Shown here: piece after piece, positions 32,412-42,744 of the stretch
How positions within the stretch are numbered: position 1 is the first letter of the stretch
How the letters are laid out: each line of letters starts with the position of its first letter
NCBI GenBank assembly: GCA_947359465.1
Contig: OX375872.1
Span: forward strand, 18,584,018 to 18,648,017
Direction of reading: 5' to 3'
DNA length: 64,000 nucleotides
Origin: Metellina segmentata
Taxonomy: Eukaryota; Arthropoda; Arachnida; Araneae; Tetragnathidae
Made by a program: the position numbers and the translations under genes
Notes under the pieces: generated by a model
Told to the model about the DNA's origin: nothing
What the model saw: the letters and a program-made list of their open reading frames with translations, nothing else
The model's database searches: none

Positions 32412-33443
32412 CACTCTATAACAAAAAAAATCGACGCACCAAGAAGGAGTTGTCCGATGGAGACAAAAATTGGTGGATAGGAAAATTATGTACAGAGTAG
32501 AAAATGATTAAAATTTCAGAACAATTGAATGATTTATTTCAGAGTTACAGTAACGAGCTCAATAAGTTGTTGATCCGCCTCTAGCCTAGATGCAAGCTGC
32601 CACACGGCGTGGCATAGACCGATAAAGCTCCCGGATGGTCTCCTGCGGTATTTCCTGTCAAATTTGTTCCAACTGTCGGACTACGTCATCAACATTCCCT
32701 ATCGGATGCAGTCGCCTTCACATCATATCCCAGACATGCTCGATGGGAGAGAGATCTGGTTATCTGGCTGGCCAAGGAAGTGCTTGACAAGCTTGAAGAC
32801 AGTTCATAGCAACAAGTGCCGTATGTGGTCTGACATTGTCTTGCTGAAAAATAAGCCCAGGGTACTGCGAAAGGTACGGTAGCAAAATAGGTCTCAGTAT
32901 GTCGTCAACGTACCGCTGTGCAGTAAGTGTACCTCTAATGACGACCAAAGGGGTCCGGCTATCAAGAGAAATGGCACCCCAGACCATAACTCCTTGTTGA
33001 CGGCCCGTGTGGCGTGCAATAGTGAAAGCAGGATCGGCACGCTGCCTTGGGCGTCTCCAGAAGCGTCTTAGATGATCGTCAGGACACAGTTGGAAGCGGG
33101 ATTCGTCGCTAAAGACTATACGTCCCCAGTCAGCATCATTCCAGCCTGATCGAGCCAAGCACCACTGTAATCTGGCTCGACAGTGTGCAGGCGTGAGTGG
33201 CAGGTGGCGTAACGGTCGGTACGAGCGTAGATTTCGCTCTCTCAGCCGTCTGTGAATGGTCATGGTGGACACTCGTGAGTGGGTCGCACGACTGATGGTT
33301 GATAGCGATGAATCAGGCGCTGTGACAGCTGATCTGACAATCACTCTGTTCTCGCGATATTTGGTCAAAACATTTTTGCATACGAAATTTAAAAGCAATC
33401 GGATGATTCCTTCTTGGTGCGTCGATTTTTTTGTTATAGAGTG
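32412..33443 (-). mobile_element. Tc1-type transposon, 5'-deleted transposase
   Basis: TIRs 'cactctataacaaaaaaa' plus 'tcgacgcaccaagaagga' match at both ends, about 38 bases with very few differences. TA flanks lie at 32410-32411 and 33444-33445. The element is 1032 bp. The TIR on the transposase 5' side runs almost directly into the middle of the DNA-binding domain, so an internal deletion removed the start of the gene. The near-identity of the TIRs suggests mobilisation in trans. Confidence 0.92.
32580..33370 (-). pseudogene. Tc1-family transposase, truncated and with nonsense changes
   Basis: The open stretch reaches from the right TIR to 32760. It starts in the second HTH (SRVSTMTIHRRLRERNL), continues RPLRHLPLTPAHCRARLQW, then WGRIVFSDESRFQL (first Asp), GVMVWGAISLDSRTPLVV and GLIFQQDNVRPHTA (second Asp). 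Directly before PDLSPIEHVWDMM a TAA replaces the usual Ser codon (32760-32762). TGA follows WDMM (original Gly, by family memory) and two more stops lie in the C-terminal QLEQI / RVAACI region before the end near 32580. The catalytic Glu (SPIEHVW) is retained. Missing are the first ~60 residues with the paired-like HTH. This transposase type is very common in spider and other arthropod genomes. Confidence 0.9.
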
Positions 33444-33516
33444 TAGATTCAACCTATAATTTTCTTACTCATCTTACTCAAACAATTAATGACTAAATGA
33501 AATATTTATTCATTAA

Positions 33517-33609
33517 CCTCCTGATAGTTGTATCCATGAAATATCTCTTCATTAGTATAATTGGTCAGATTTTGATTTGCGAGGTATCTCGTCGCAACCA
33601 CTTGGAGGA
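33517..33609. mobile_element. Palindrome-array MITE copy 8, minimal copy with TTAA on both sides
   Basis: TTAA (33513-33516), then CCTCCTGATAGTTG at the left end and 'gaggtatctcgtcgcaac' plus CACTTGGAGGA at the right, then TTAA (33610-33613). Only 93 bp, about two palindrome units. It shows that the family can exist as a short TTAA-bounded element, which separates the mobile unit from mere satellite DNA. Confidence 0.8.
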
Positions 33610-34147
33610 TTAAGAGAATAATTTCATTAACAGCGTGTGATTAAATAACCAATATCATATAGCAGGATGCATTCAATTTAAGTGTTAACAAGGTTGTTAA
33701 GTATGGAAGCACATTAATTATATTTAAGGCACTTACTTCTTTGAAGTTAAATGGAAAGTAGGATTTCAAGATGATGAATGGAGTAGCTCATCTGCTGTTG
33801 TACCTTTGGAGCTTTATTTCCTATCAAGATAAAATTTTTATTAATTTTCGGAGTCACAAATAAAAAGTAGAATTATTTAACAAAAAGTTCAAGCACCGCT
33901 CAAAAGTACATAGGATAATAGTGAAATAGGTTTTTGATATTTAATTTTTGGTAGATGTTGTAGTTTAAACTATTGTTAAAATCATTCACTAGAAAAATAC
34001 TAAACTTTTTATTCCGATTTGGAATTATATAAATCTTTCATATTTACATTTCCTATTATGAAGTAACTTAAACGAAATCTTGTAAGGATATCTCCAGTTC
34101 TTTATCAAAATCGCAGTTTCCTAAAGGTGATGCGTCTGATCAATTAA

Positions 34148-34325
34148 TTTTATTAATAATGAGATACCTCGTGAATAAGATATTACTGTTTTTTTATGAT
34201 GACAAGATGATTTTCTTATCAGGTTTTTTGAGACGAGATATCTCGCGTCTCGGTTGGTGACGAAATATCTCGTCTATCAAGATGTGGTCAATTTTTCTAA
34301 TGACGAGAGACGACCACCAGAAGGG
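34148..34325. mobile_element. Palindrome-array MITE copy 9
   Basis: TTAA at 34144-34147 on the left; units 'gacgagatatctcgcgtctc' and 'gacgaaatatctcgtctatc' inside; right terminus 'acgaccaccagaaggg' followed by TTAG, a one-base-altered target. It belongs to the subgroup ending ACCACCAG rather than ACCACTTGG. Confidence 0.65.
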
Positions 34326-34984
34326 TTAGCAATGCAAAATATAAATCCAAATTTTTATCTGAGATCAAAAATTAAAAGAAGTTAAAATCTGAGCAGAGAT
34401 TCCCTTAAGAGTTTGTGATAAATGCTATGTAGTAAAGTATAATATTCTTTGATTTCAGCACTAAATTGTAAGCAACTATTTTTGAAGCTAGCACTATTAT
34501 AATAAGTTACCCTTATTGTTTTAGAATATTTGACATGCATTCGTGACTTATATAATCCAGCATGTATTATTCATTATCAACTATAAACTGCTTCGAAGTT
34601 CAACTGAAAGGGATCAAAATCGATTCGAATTAGCATGGAAACAGAAATATGGAAGACATTTCTCATTAACTTATTCATCAACTCGGTATGAGAATGCCTT
34701 CCTGCTTAAATTATGTAAATAATGTCGAATTCTCAAAAATTCCAACTATATCATTAAAACTCGCAATTCGATACCTAGGTTTCAGTAGTTCCACATTTGC
34801 ATGCAAAATCTTACTAGTTCCTTGTCTTTGCAGCATTTGCTCAGTATTGATGTAAGCTTCTTAGATAATTCAATTGTGTTATTATACTATCCTTCTCGAT
34901 TCTATTCGACATTTGCATAGCCCATTCGATGCGGTGCTGTTGTTATCAAATTTAATATACCTCGGTCGGGAGTTGAACCTTTTG

Positions 34985-36620
34985 CGGTGTTGCTAGACTT
35001 CAGGAATTTGACCTTAATCAGTAATAATGGTCTTCCCTTTGATGTATTAAGTCAGGATAATGCGTGACAAGTTTAGAATTCCACAAATACTTGACTAAGT
35101 AAACATTTCAATTTAAGTGGTCTGCATGTTGTCCCGCGTCCATCGCGAAAATGTCATAAAGTGATTTTACTTTATTTCAGAACTATGTGCGAGTCAGGTT
35201 ATAAAATGTAATAGATTTAGGTCATTAGTCTCACGAAGATACATTTCAATTATATTTTAAGCACATTTTGCATAGGGCAACAACTTTAGGAATTTGACGT
35301 TTGACTTAAATCTGCAATAAATAAATCTTCGGCGAATTAAGTCAAAATAATGCGTGGCTAGTTTGGAATTTCACAAATGCTTAAAGAAGTAAACTTAATA
35401 AGGTATTGAAAGTTAAAGACGTAATAATCAAAACTTCAGTAAGTAAACTTAATAAGCAGTGGTAAGTGTTAAATAGCTAATATTTCTAAACATAAATAAA
35501 TAAATTTAATATGTACTTTTGATTTTTTTTAAGTAACTGAACTTTTTGCGATATGTTAAAAGATTTCCGGAATTTTACCTTAATCAGTAATAATGGCCAA
35601 TCCTTTAATGTATTAAGTCAAGAGATAATGTATGACAAGTTTGCAATTCAACAAATACATGACTAAGTAAACATTTCAATTTAATGCACGTTCTGCCGCA
35701 TTCATCGCGAAAAAGTTATAAAGCGGTTTTATTTTATTTTAGAACTATGTACGTTAAATAGGATCAATATAATTATTTCCTATATAGTGAGTCAGGTTAT
35801 AAAATGTAATAGATCTAGGTCATTAGTCTCACGAAAGTACATTTAAACTATTTTTAAGCACGTTTTGTTTATAGCAACAACTTTAGGAACTTGACATTTG
35901 ACTTTAATGACTAATAGTCAATAATAGACATCCTTTTCCGTAAATTAAGACATGACAATGCGTGACCATGTTTGGAATACCACAAATACATAAATAAGTA
36001 GACATCGTATTTTCAATTTAAGCGTTTTGTATGTTCTGTCTCAAGTACTTCACGAAAAAGTCAGCAAGCAATTTTAGTTTATTTTAGAAGTAATGTGCGA
36101 TAAATAAGATCAATGAAACTATTTTCCATACAGTTAGTTTGATCATAAAAAATTTAATAGATCTAGTTACATGAAAATGTGAACATTTCTAATTATTTTT
36201 ATGCACATTTTGCGTAACAGCTATGGGAATTGGACATTTTGCTTTAATGAGGCCTCCTCCTCTTCGCTAATTAAGTCAAGATAATGCCTGACAAGTTTAG
36301 AATTCCACAAATACTTGACTAAGTAAGCATCGTTATTTCAATTTAAGTGGTTTGCATGTTCTATCGCAAGAGAGAGTCCATCTCGAAAATGTCAGAAAGC
36401 GATTTTATATTATTTTCGACCTACTGTGCGAATCAATTCAAAATACTAATTTATAATGTAGTTAGTCAGTTTATAAACTTGATAACTATTTAAGGAATTT
36501 GACATTTCAATTTAATAAGGCATTCTCTTCGTCTAATTAAGCCAATATAATGCCTGGAAAGAGAGTTTTGAATTCCACAAATTCTAGACTAAATAAACAT
36601 CCTTATTTCAATTTAAGGTC
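34985..36620. repeat. Tandem array, ~6 copies of ~270-330 bp
   Basis: The anchor 'gtcaagataatgc.tgacaag' followed by 'tttagaattccacaaatact' recurs near 35052, 35339, 35618, 35947, 36275 and 36540. Copies also share 'tttcaatttaagtgg', 'gcatgttctgtc', 'catcgcgaaaatgtc' and 'ctttaggaatttgacatttg'. Divergence is moderate and units vary in internal deletions. Non-coding. Confidence 0.85.
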
Positions 36621-37015
36621 CCAGTGATCATTCAAAACAAAACTTTGCAGTTATTACCGAATTACTATACAATTCGCAGATTGTTTAGCTTCTACTAACA
36701 AGCCTATATGTAAACATTGATACAAAAATATCAACTCGTGGGGAAGTTTTTACAATAAACTGAGTCAATTATTTTGATAAATAAGCATATATGATAGGTG
36801 GCATGAGCATTAATTTTCAATGAACTATCAAAATTCTTTATTCACATTATAAAGTTTTAACGAATACAAATCAAATGAACGTCATTTGGGGTAAGTGTAT
36901 CAATCAATTGTAAAAATTCAAACAAATTTCATACTAAAATACCTAACATTTTGGGGAAAAAAGCATAGACTTAGCAACATCTTACACTAAAATTTCAAAA
37001 CACTTTCAAGCACGA
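36621..37015. other. AT-rich interval without recognised features
   Basis: No gene or repeat seen; it leads into the AT microsatellite. Confidence 0.4.
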
Positions 37016-37034
37016 TATATATATATATATATAC

Positions 37035-37076
<42 letters not shown>
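37016..37076. repeat. (AT)n microsatellite, left side of LTR element
   Basis: About 60 bases of alternating AT with one ACGTAT interruption, directly abutting the left LTR. Confidence 0.95.
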
Positions 37077-37078
<2 letters not shown>

Positions 37079-37376
37079 CATCAGAAATAATTAATTTTTT
37101 TAAGCTAAGCTAAATTCATCTTCTCACGCCGTGATGCATCTGTTGCCATCTATTTACTGTAAGATGTCCCATCAAATGATACCATATAAGGCAATGAAAT
37201 CTGTCTGAGTATTGCTGATCAAGGAATAATTAATTTGTTGATACGCAACTTTTAACTTGTTGCGCCATCTGATAGCACTCGAATCGTGACTGTGGTCTAT
37301 TAAAGACGTCTTTTTCATTGCTCTCTGTCCTGCTCGTATTTTATGAGTAAATAAGTAGTGAGACTTGTAAGAAAGT
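37077..37376 (+). repeat. Left LTR (probably 5'-truncated)
   Basis: Starts TGCATCAGAAATAATTAA and ends 'gacttgtaagaaagt'. It contains 'ctattaaagacg', where the right copy reads 'ctaataaagacg' (AATAAA polyadenylation signal). About nine differences and a 2-bp indel separate it from the right LTR. Confidence 0.85.
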
Positions 37377-37629
37377 CGTCACAAGTCGACAGGATTTAAT
37401 TCCTGTCGCAAAACCCGGCGGTACGATGCTAATTTGAATTTTAAAAAAAAGAATTAAGCACGATGAAAGTGACCAACAATGGCGGCAGTTTTTCTTTTTC
37501 TTCCGCGGTTAAAGCGAAAGAGGATTTGTTTATTGTTTCTCTTTATGATTGATAGAAGAGTGGGTGCGTTATCCAAAACAGCTGACGAAGAAAAAAAAAT
37601 TTTCCTCGCTGCCGCGATGAACTAAATTA

Positions 37630-38016
37630 ATGGTGAAAGAAAAAGCAAGGGAGAAAAAATGCTTCGTCTCACTCGCTTCGGAAAGGTTACCGACATGGAC
37701 GCAAAGTTCGCCGGCGGAAAGAACCAATCCACAGGCCCTCGGAGTTCAAGTCCCGCAGCGGAACAACCTCACCTTGGAGACGACGACCCCTGCCTTCCCA
37801 CCAAGGGCTGGATTACAGCAACCATGGAGTAGGAGACCACAACAGTATCAGGGCCCATCATCCGGACCATGGAGATCACCATATGTGCCACGACAACCTT
37901 GGAGACCTAGATCTATCCAAACCCAAAGAGTGCCACCCCCACCACGAGATAGACCCATAGCGACCTGCTACAAGTGTGGCCTACAGGGCCACTTTGCACG
38001 AGACTGCCTAAAGTGA
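37630..38016 (+). CDS. Gag C-terminal remnant with CCHC zinc knuckle
   Basis: 128 residues from an in-frame ATG at 37630, although the native start probably lay further upstream in deleted sequence. The N-terminal 25 residues are basic. The middle is rich in Pro, Gln and Arg (QQPWSRRPQQYQG, YVPRQPWRPR). The C-terminus carries CYKCGLQGHFARDC, an exact CX2CX4HX4C knuckle that binds RNA in nucleocapsid proteins. It stops right after the knuckle, as gag often does. The next frame contains the protease motif, implying frameshift or stop readthrough in the parental element. Confidence 0.8.
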   Translation: MVKEKAREKKCFVSLASERLPTWTQSSPAERTNPQALGVQVPQRNNLTLETTTPAFPPRAGLQQPWSRRPQQYQGPSSGPWRSPYVPRQPWRPRSIQTQRVPPPPRDRPIATCYKCGLQGHFARDCLK

Positions 38017-38039
38017 TTTCGTGCAGGGACCCCCACCAG

Positions 38040-38190
38040 CATGCACTGTACCGCAAATGGATTTCTTGTAACCCAGATGTGTTTTCTAGATACTGGACAA
38101 GACTTACTGGGACTCATTGACACTGGCAGCAATGTGAGTATAATAAGCGAGTCTTTTGTCAGGTCTTTAAAATATAGTGAAATGGGAGGG
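38040..38190 (+). pseudogene. Retroelement aspartic protease fragment
   Basis: Downstream of the zinc knuckle, the translation includes MCFLDTGQDLLGLIDTGSN followed by VSIISESFV. DTGS is the active-site motif of retropepsins, and the LIDTGSNVSII context is typical. The frame is lost near 38185, close to a poly-G run (38187-38193), and nothing resembling the flap or the rest of pol follows before the right LTR. The 38332-38610 frame has one stretch (HFAMQKNLPGFAEMDQNT) that may be a further degraded piece. Confidence 0.7.
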
Positions 38191-39943
38191 GGGGGGTGGG
38201 TGAACAGTTGCAGGTGATGCGGGAAACCAGTGGACTATTTTAGATGTTATCAAAATTATAGAGGTAAGTGCCAAAATAGGAGAAAATAAAAATAAAGTTA
38301 TAATGATGTACCAGATAGTGAGAATTATGATGTGATAGAAACTAGATATTTTTATAAGAATTATAATAAACATTATAGTAAAATTATTAAGTGTATTGAT
38401 AATGTTAATGTGTCAGAGGGAAGTGCTGGAGATGTTCAGCTTCTACGACAATTACAGCAAGTGGGGATTACACCCCCCTTGACTGAAAATTTTAAAAGTC
38501 ATTTCGCTATGCAGAAAAATTTACCTGGATTTGCAGAAATGGACCAAAACACAGAACTGGCATCTCTGATACTCTCCTTCCGGCACATGTATTTCATAAA
38601 ACAAATTTGATATTGGACGAATTCGAAAGGAACCTTGACAGCATGAAGTCTGTGATGAATGTTAAACTTTTTTTTTATTATTATTATTTTGTTTGTATGT
38701 AATAGGATATTGAAGGACAGTTGTTTTAGTCTTTCACATAAAGGTTTCATATTTTTCTATTAACAGCTTAAACATAAAATTATTATCACGAGAAAATATT
38801 ACTCTGATAAATTAATTGGAATTAAGTAAAGATATATTCATCCGGATTCATGCACCAAGAGAAATTTTTGAGATTTTGTTTTCGAGTTATTGTATTTTGT
38901 GTTTTTATCTCGCAAGTTTCCTGATATGGAGCTATAGAGATTATTTGTACTTAATACTTGAAGGAAGTGAAATGTGAATTACAAATAAATAGACACAGAG
39001 AATAGTAAGGGTTATATTCTATGTTGAAATAATTGAAAGGAAGTTGTGCTAATTGAAAGGAATTTGTGAAATTTTTTGTTTATTATTAGAATATATAACT
39101 AAGAAAGTCTTTGAGAATTTGTTGATGCATCCTAAAGCCTGGATTATAGTAGCGCTACCTACTTATGATTTGCATAGAATTAAATTACAGTGATGATCAT
39201 TTTATGATCTACAAGACATGTTGTACTTTCATATTGTTTTTTTAAAACTTGTATGCGACAGTAGCTAAATGAAGAGATTAGGGTAAGCCCCTGGGTCCCT
39301 GATATTATGAAGTCCGTATTGGTCACATAAGTTAATGTATTATAGTTTGAAGTATATTTTTATTATTATTGTTTTTTATTATACGATGATTATAATATGC
39401 TGTTTATAGTATTATTGTTTTTATTATTTCATTTTCATTAGGTTAGTTTTTCAGAACACAATTATCTGGAAACTGGTTGTATCATTTTGTACATTATTTG
39501 ATTTGGTATGATTGCGAACTAGTGTGGTATTGATGCTCATTGATAATTCTATTATGATTACAATTTATTGTGTTCTATTTGATTTTAGTGGATCCTCTTT
39601 TCTAATTGTTTATTGCGTTTATACTCTTTACAATGACAGAAAAAGAGTCATTAATGTTAAAAGTGTTTTTATGTTTTTGTATGTTAGTTTGTTTGTCAAT
39701 AGATGGATATCAAGTGGGTAGATAGAAGTTTTGGGTTATAGGGTTGCTAGTTTATTTCAAATTTTAGGTTTTCATTAACGGCTTCTTCCAGGATGTCCTA
39801 CACCCTATGGACGCATAGGATGTAGTCTTCTTGGGACACTTGGGGGATGTAACATTAAAAAATGATTCGTGAGAAAATTGCTTCGAGGTTAGCTGGCGCC
39901 TCCGAGTATTTTTTCACGTGCCTTTTACAGTTTCGCTGCCCAT

Positions 39944-40240
39944 TGCATCATAAATAATTAATTTTTTCAAGCTAAGCTAAATTCATCTTCCCACGCCGTG
40001 ATGCATCTGTTCCCATCTATTTACTGTAAGATGTCCCATCAAATGATACCATATAAGGCAATGAAATCTGTCTGAGTATTGCTGATCAAGGAATAATTAA
40101 TTTGTTGATACGCAACTTGTAACTTGTTGCGCCATCTGATAGCACTCGAATCGTGACTGTGGTCTAATAAAGACGTATTTTTCATTGCTCTCTCCTGGTC
40201 GTATTTTATGAGTAAATAAGTAGTGAGACTTGTAAGAAAG
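39944..40240 (+). repeat. Right LTR (visible direct repeat)
   Basis: Matches the left LTR from TGCATCATAAATAATTAA to 'gacttgtaagaaag'. The LTR proper may begin at 39848 (TGTAACATT) after the polypurine tract. It ends directly in (AT)n, lacking the GTCACA-type terminus that the left copy shows after 'aagaaagtc'. Confidence 0.8.
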
Positions 40241-40278
40241 TATATATATAATATATATATATAATATATATATATAAT

Positions 40279-40311
<33 letters not shown>
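40241..40311. repeat. (AT)n microsatellite, right side of LTR element
   Basis: About 70 bases of 'tatatatataa' blocks at ~18-base periodicity ending in pure (TA)n. The 107-residue minus-strand frame across it is an artefact of the alternating sequence. Confidence 0.95.
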
Positions 40312-40849
40312 CAGATTAGAATAATTTATCAAACGAATTTCAAGGATCTCGATAAAAATCAATTAAAAAGATCCACTTAAAGTAAAATGTCCAGGTATAA
40401 TTACCTCTCAGAGCAATAGAACTGTAGAGCAACAAACCAAATATTAAACAATATAAATATCCCAGGGTATACACGATAAAGTAACAGGAATTACATATTC
40501 AAATCAATACATCAAAATGGAATTTCACATTCCTTCAATCTTAAATTTTCAAGACAAGCGATTTCTGATCTATTTACTTTATTTGATGCAATATATGCTT
40601 ATCATTTTCTGTAACAATAGCCAGATTCTCAGAAATTTGTTCGACATCCAATCCGAAAAATTATCTTTAATTCTAAGGATGTCGATTTTTTAAAAATTAC
40701 TGAACGAACATTACCTTATTTATTAGCCTCCGTATGGAAAGTTTTCAACAATTTCGTAAATTAACATGTTTTGTTTTCAAGTGGAAAGATTAAGGACATG
40801 CTCAAATTAACCATTAATCACAACCATAATCTCAAATTAACCATAATTA
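40312..40849. other. AT-rich interval without recognised features
   Basis: No gene or repeat beyond short 'ctcaaattaaccataat' duplications near 40800-40850. Confidence 0.35.
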
Positions 40850-40977
40850 AAGATTAATCGGATCTAGGATATCATAAAGAACGCGATCTACTATCTCTCA
40901 CTTATGAAGTATCTCATCAAAAGCACAATTGATCATATTTTGATAGACAAGATATCTCGTCGAAACACTTTGAAGGG
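40850..40977. mobile_element. Palindrome-array MITE copy 10
   Basis: Right terminus 'gacaagatatctcgtcgaaa' plus CACTTTGAAGGG, followed by TTAG. At least one more degraded unit ('gaagtatctcatc') lies inside. The left end is not clear. Confidence 0.6.
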
Positions 40978-41221
40978 TTAGTCGGAAAGAATAAAAAAAA
41001 ATGAATGCAATTGCTAAATGTACTTATTGTACCGATTGTAACCTTGTAACGAATTCAATATTCACGTCAAATCTAGCGAACTAATGCAACTTCATGTTCC
41101 CTTAAACTGAATTTTCCTGCTACATGCAGGGGACTTGCAGACTAACATTTGAATTGAACTTTAATGAATAAATTCTTATTGTGCGAGGGTTCCTTCATGG
41201 CCACCTTCAGACCATCTTTAA

Positions 41222-41768
41222 CTTCTTCAAGTGGATTAGACGAGATATCTCGCCCATCAAGATTTGACCGACTTTATTCATCAAGATATATATCTAGTCA
41301 ACCACATAATACCGATGATTGTTTATGAGATCATGATCTGGACAGTTTTTCGAATGACGAGATATCTCGCCCATCAAGACCTGACCAATTTCACTAATTA
41401 CGAGATATCTCGTCATCAATACATTAACGATTTGTTTTAGGATTGCAAAATCCGCATATGATCAGTTTTTTTCTAATGATCAGATATCTCGTACATCAAT
41501 ATCTGAACAATTTTTCTAATGATGAAATATCTCGTCATCGAAGTAATACCGATGTTTTACGATGACGAGATCAAGACCAGGTAATTTTTCTTGTGATGAC
41601 GAGATATCTCGTCCATCAAGATCTCGTTAGTTTTTTTTCTAAAGACCCGATATCTTGTCAAGAGATTCTTACAATGACGAGATTAAGATTTGGTCATTTT
41701 TTGTAATGACGAGATGTCCATCAAGATCTGCTCAAGATTTACTAATGACGAGTTAACCACCAGGAAGA
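41222..41768. mobile_element. Palindrome-array MITE copy 11, longest array
   Basis: TTAA flanks at 41218-41221 and 41769-41772 enclose 547 bp. The left end CTTCTTCAAGTGGATTAGACG and the right end 'gttaaccaccaggaag' are the two terminus types. Palindrome-type sites start near 41239, 41285, 41356, 41399, 41479, 41521, 41598 and 41644. Spacing alternates between 42-46 and 71-80 bases, so the true unit is a ~117-122 bp dimer. The longer spacer holds a half-palindrome, 'gatgacgagatcaaga', and 'ctggtcagttttt'; the shorter holds 'catcaagatctgaccaattt'. No coding capacity. Confidence 0.85.
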
Positions 41769-41772
41769 TTAA

Positions 41773-41927
41773 TATTCCTTTATTTGAACGAGGTGCAAAA
41801 AAAATGACCAGATCTCGATCTCGTTATAAGAAAAAAATGACAATATCTTGATGAGGAGATAAATCATCAAACACAAAATTATTCATGTCTTGATAGACGA
41901 CTTATCTCGTCGAAACCACTTGAAAGT
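41773..41927. mobile_element. Palindrome-array MITE copy 12, adjacent to copy 11
   Basis: Begins at the TTAA that closes copy 11 and ends 'gacgacttatctcgtcgaaa' plus CCACTTGAAAG before TTAA at 41928-41931. Internal 'tgaccagatctcgatctcg' and 'tcttgatgaggagataaatc' are decayed units. The left terminus is not recognisable, so whether it is a separate insertion or the tail of a larger composite is open. Confidence 0.55.
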
Positions 41928-41931
41928 TTAA

Positions 41932-42740
41932 GCACACGTTAGTAGACCGAGTTCCATAAAAAGGGAAAGACCTAAGAACAGTCAATACGGAATTTATAAG
42001 GTTATTAAATACATCCCTACACAGAAAGAACTCCACGGAAATCGAAACGGCCCCCAGAATTTAATAGCCAATTGATCCCAAGAACAGAAATGCAACCAGG
42101 GTAAAAACCACCTTGTTCTTTCTTTCTTCGATATAACGCTCGAAAATGACTAAAGCCTTCAGAACCAATGATGTACCCTATCAGAAGGAAACATTCACGC
42201 CGTAAAATATTAGGTCAATATTTTAACCCCTTCTTGCGGAGGGATGGCTCCCCCCCCCCTCCCCGGTCGTCCAATGAAATCCTTGGGCATCACCTAGCAG
42301 GAAATATGATTTACAGCGGTCGCTATTGGGGGAGAGGGAAGGCTTTGCAATCGATTGCAAACTGCATAATCTCGCGAGAAATACCCCCGTCTTTTTCTGT
42401 CCCCTCGCCGTAAAAATGCGATGCGGAATGATAAATAATTGCTGTGCATTCCATTCTGGAGATGGCTGAGACCATTTATCCTTCACCTCAACTAGATGGA
42501 GAGTGGAAGAGAAAGGGAAGAAAGAAGAGACGAAAGTTCCCGTGTTAATAAGAATACTAAAGATTTCTTCTAAATGCCATGACTTTTCTGAACCAGATGG
42601 AGGACTCGTTTTCCTAAGGAATGGGGAGAGCAGAATGCTCTGTAAAGATGATGAAATATCTAGAGGCTTAGGCGTTGGGCTGATGTGAAATTAGAATTCT
42701 TCTTACTTTTTGACCTTTTCATTGTTTTATTGCTTAGTTT
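41932..42740. other. Mixed-composition non-coding interval
   Basis: 42150-42660 is less AT-rich than the surroundings and has homopolymer C (42250-42258). Overlapping open frames at 42168-42413, 42223-42486 (minus) and 42503-42688 show no recognised domain. It could be single-copy host DNA. Confidence 0.35.
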
Positions 42741-42744
42741 TTAA

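Larger units (their letters stand above)
37077..40240 (+). mobile_element. Gypsy-like LTR retrotransposon, internally deleted
   Basis: Two direct repeats, 37077-37376 and 39944-40240, about 97 percent alike by eye, bracket a 2.6 kb interior. The interior holds a gag-type zinc knuckle and a protease DTGS motif in the usual gag-protease order, but no reverse transcriptase, RNase H or integrase, so most of pol is deleted. A purine-rich stretch (GGGACACTTGGGGGA, 39833-39847) followed by TGTAAC suggests the real 3' LTR begins at 39848, about 96 bases left of the visible repeat. The left LTR would then lack its first ~96 bases. Both outer edges meet AT microsatellites. Confidence 0.85.

Noticed and set aside
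40039..40362. 107-residue membrane-like ORF (minus strand)
   Set aside because: The Ile/Tyr repeats come from the AT microsatellite; the rest is LTR sequence.
41222..41768. Palindromic repeats with spacers, resembling a CRISPR array
   Set aside because: Spacers are themselves repeated (CATCAAGATCTGACC), repeats are diverged, spacing alternates, there are no cas genes and the window is eukaryotic transposon-rich DNA.
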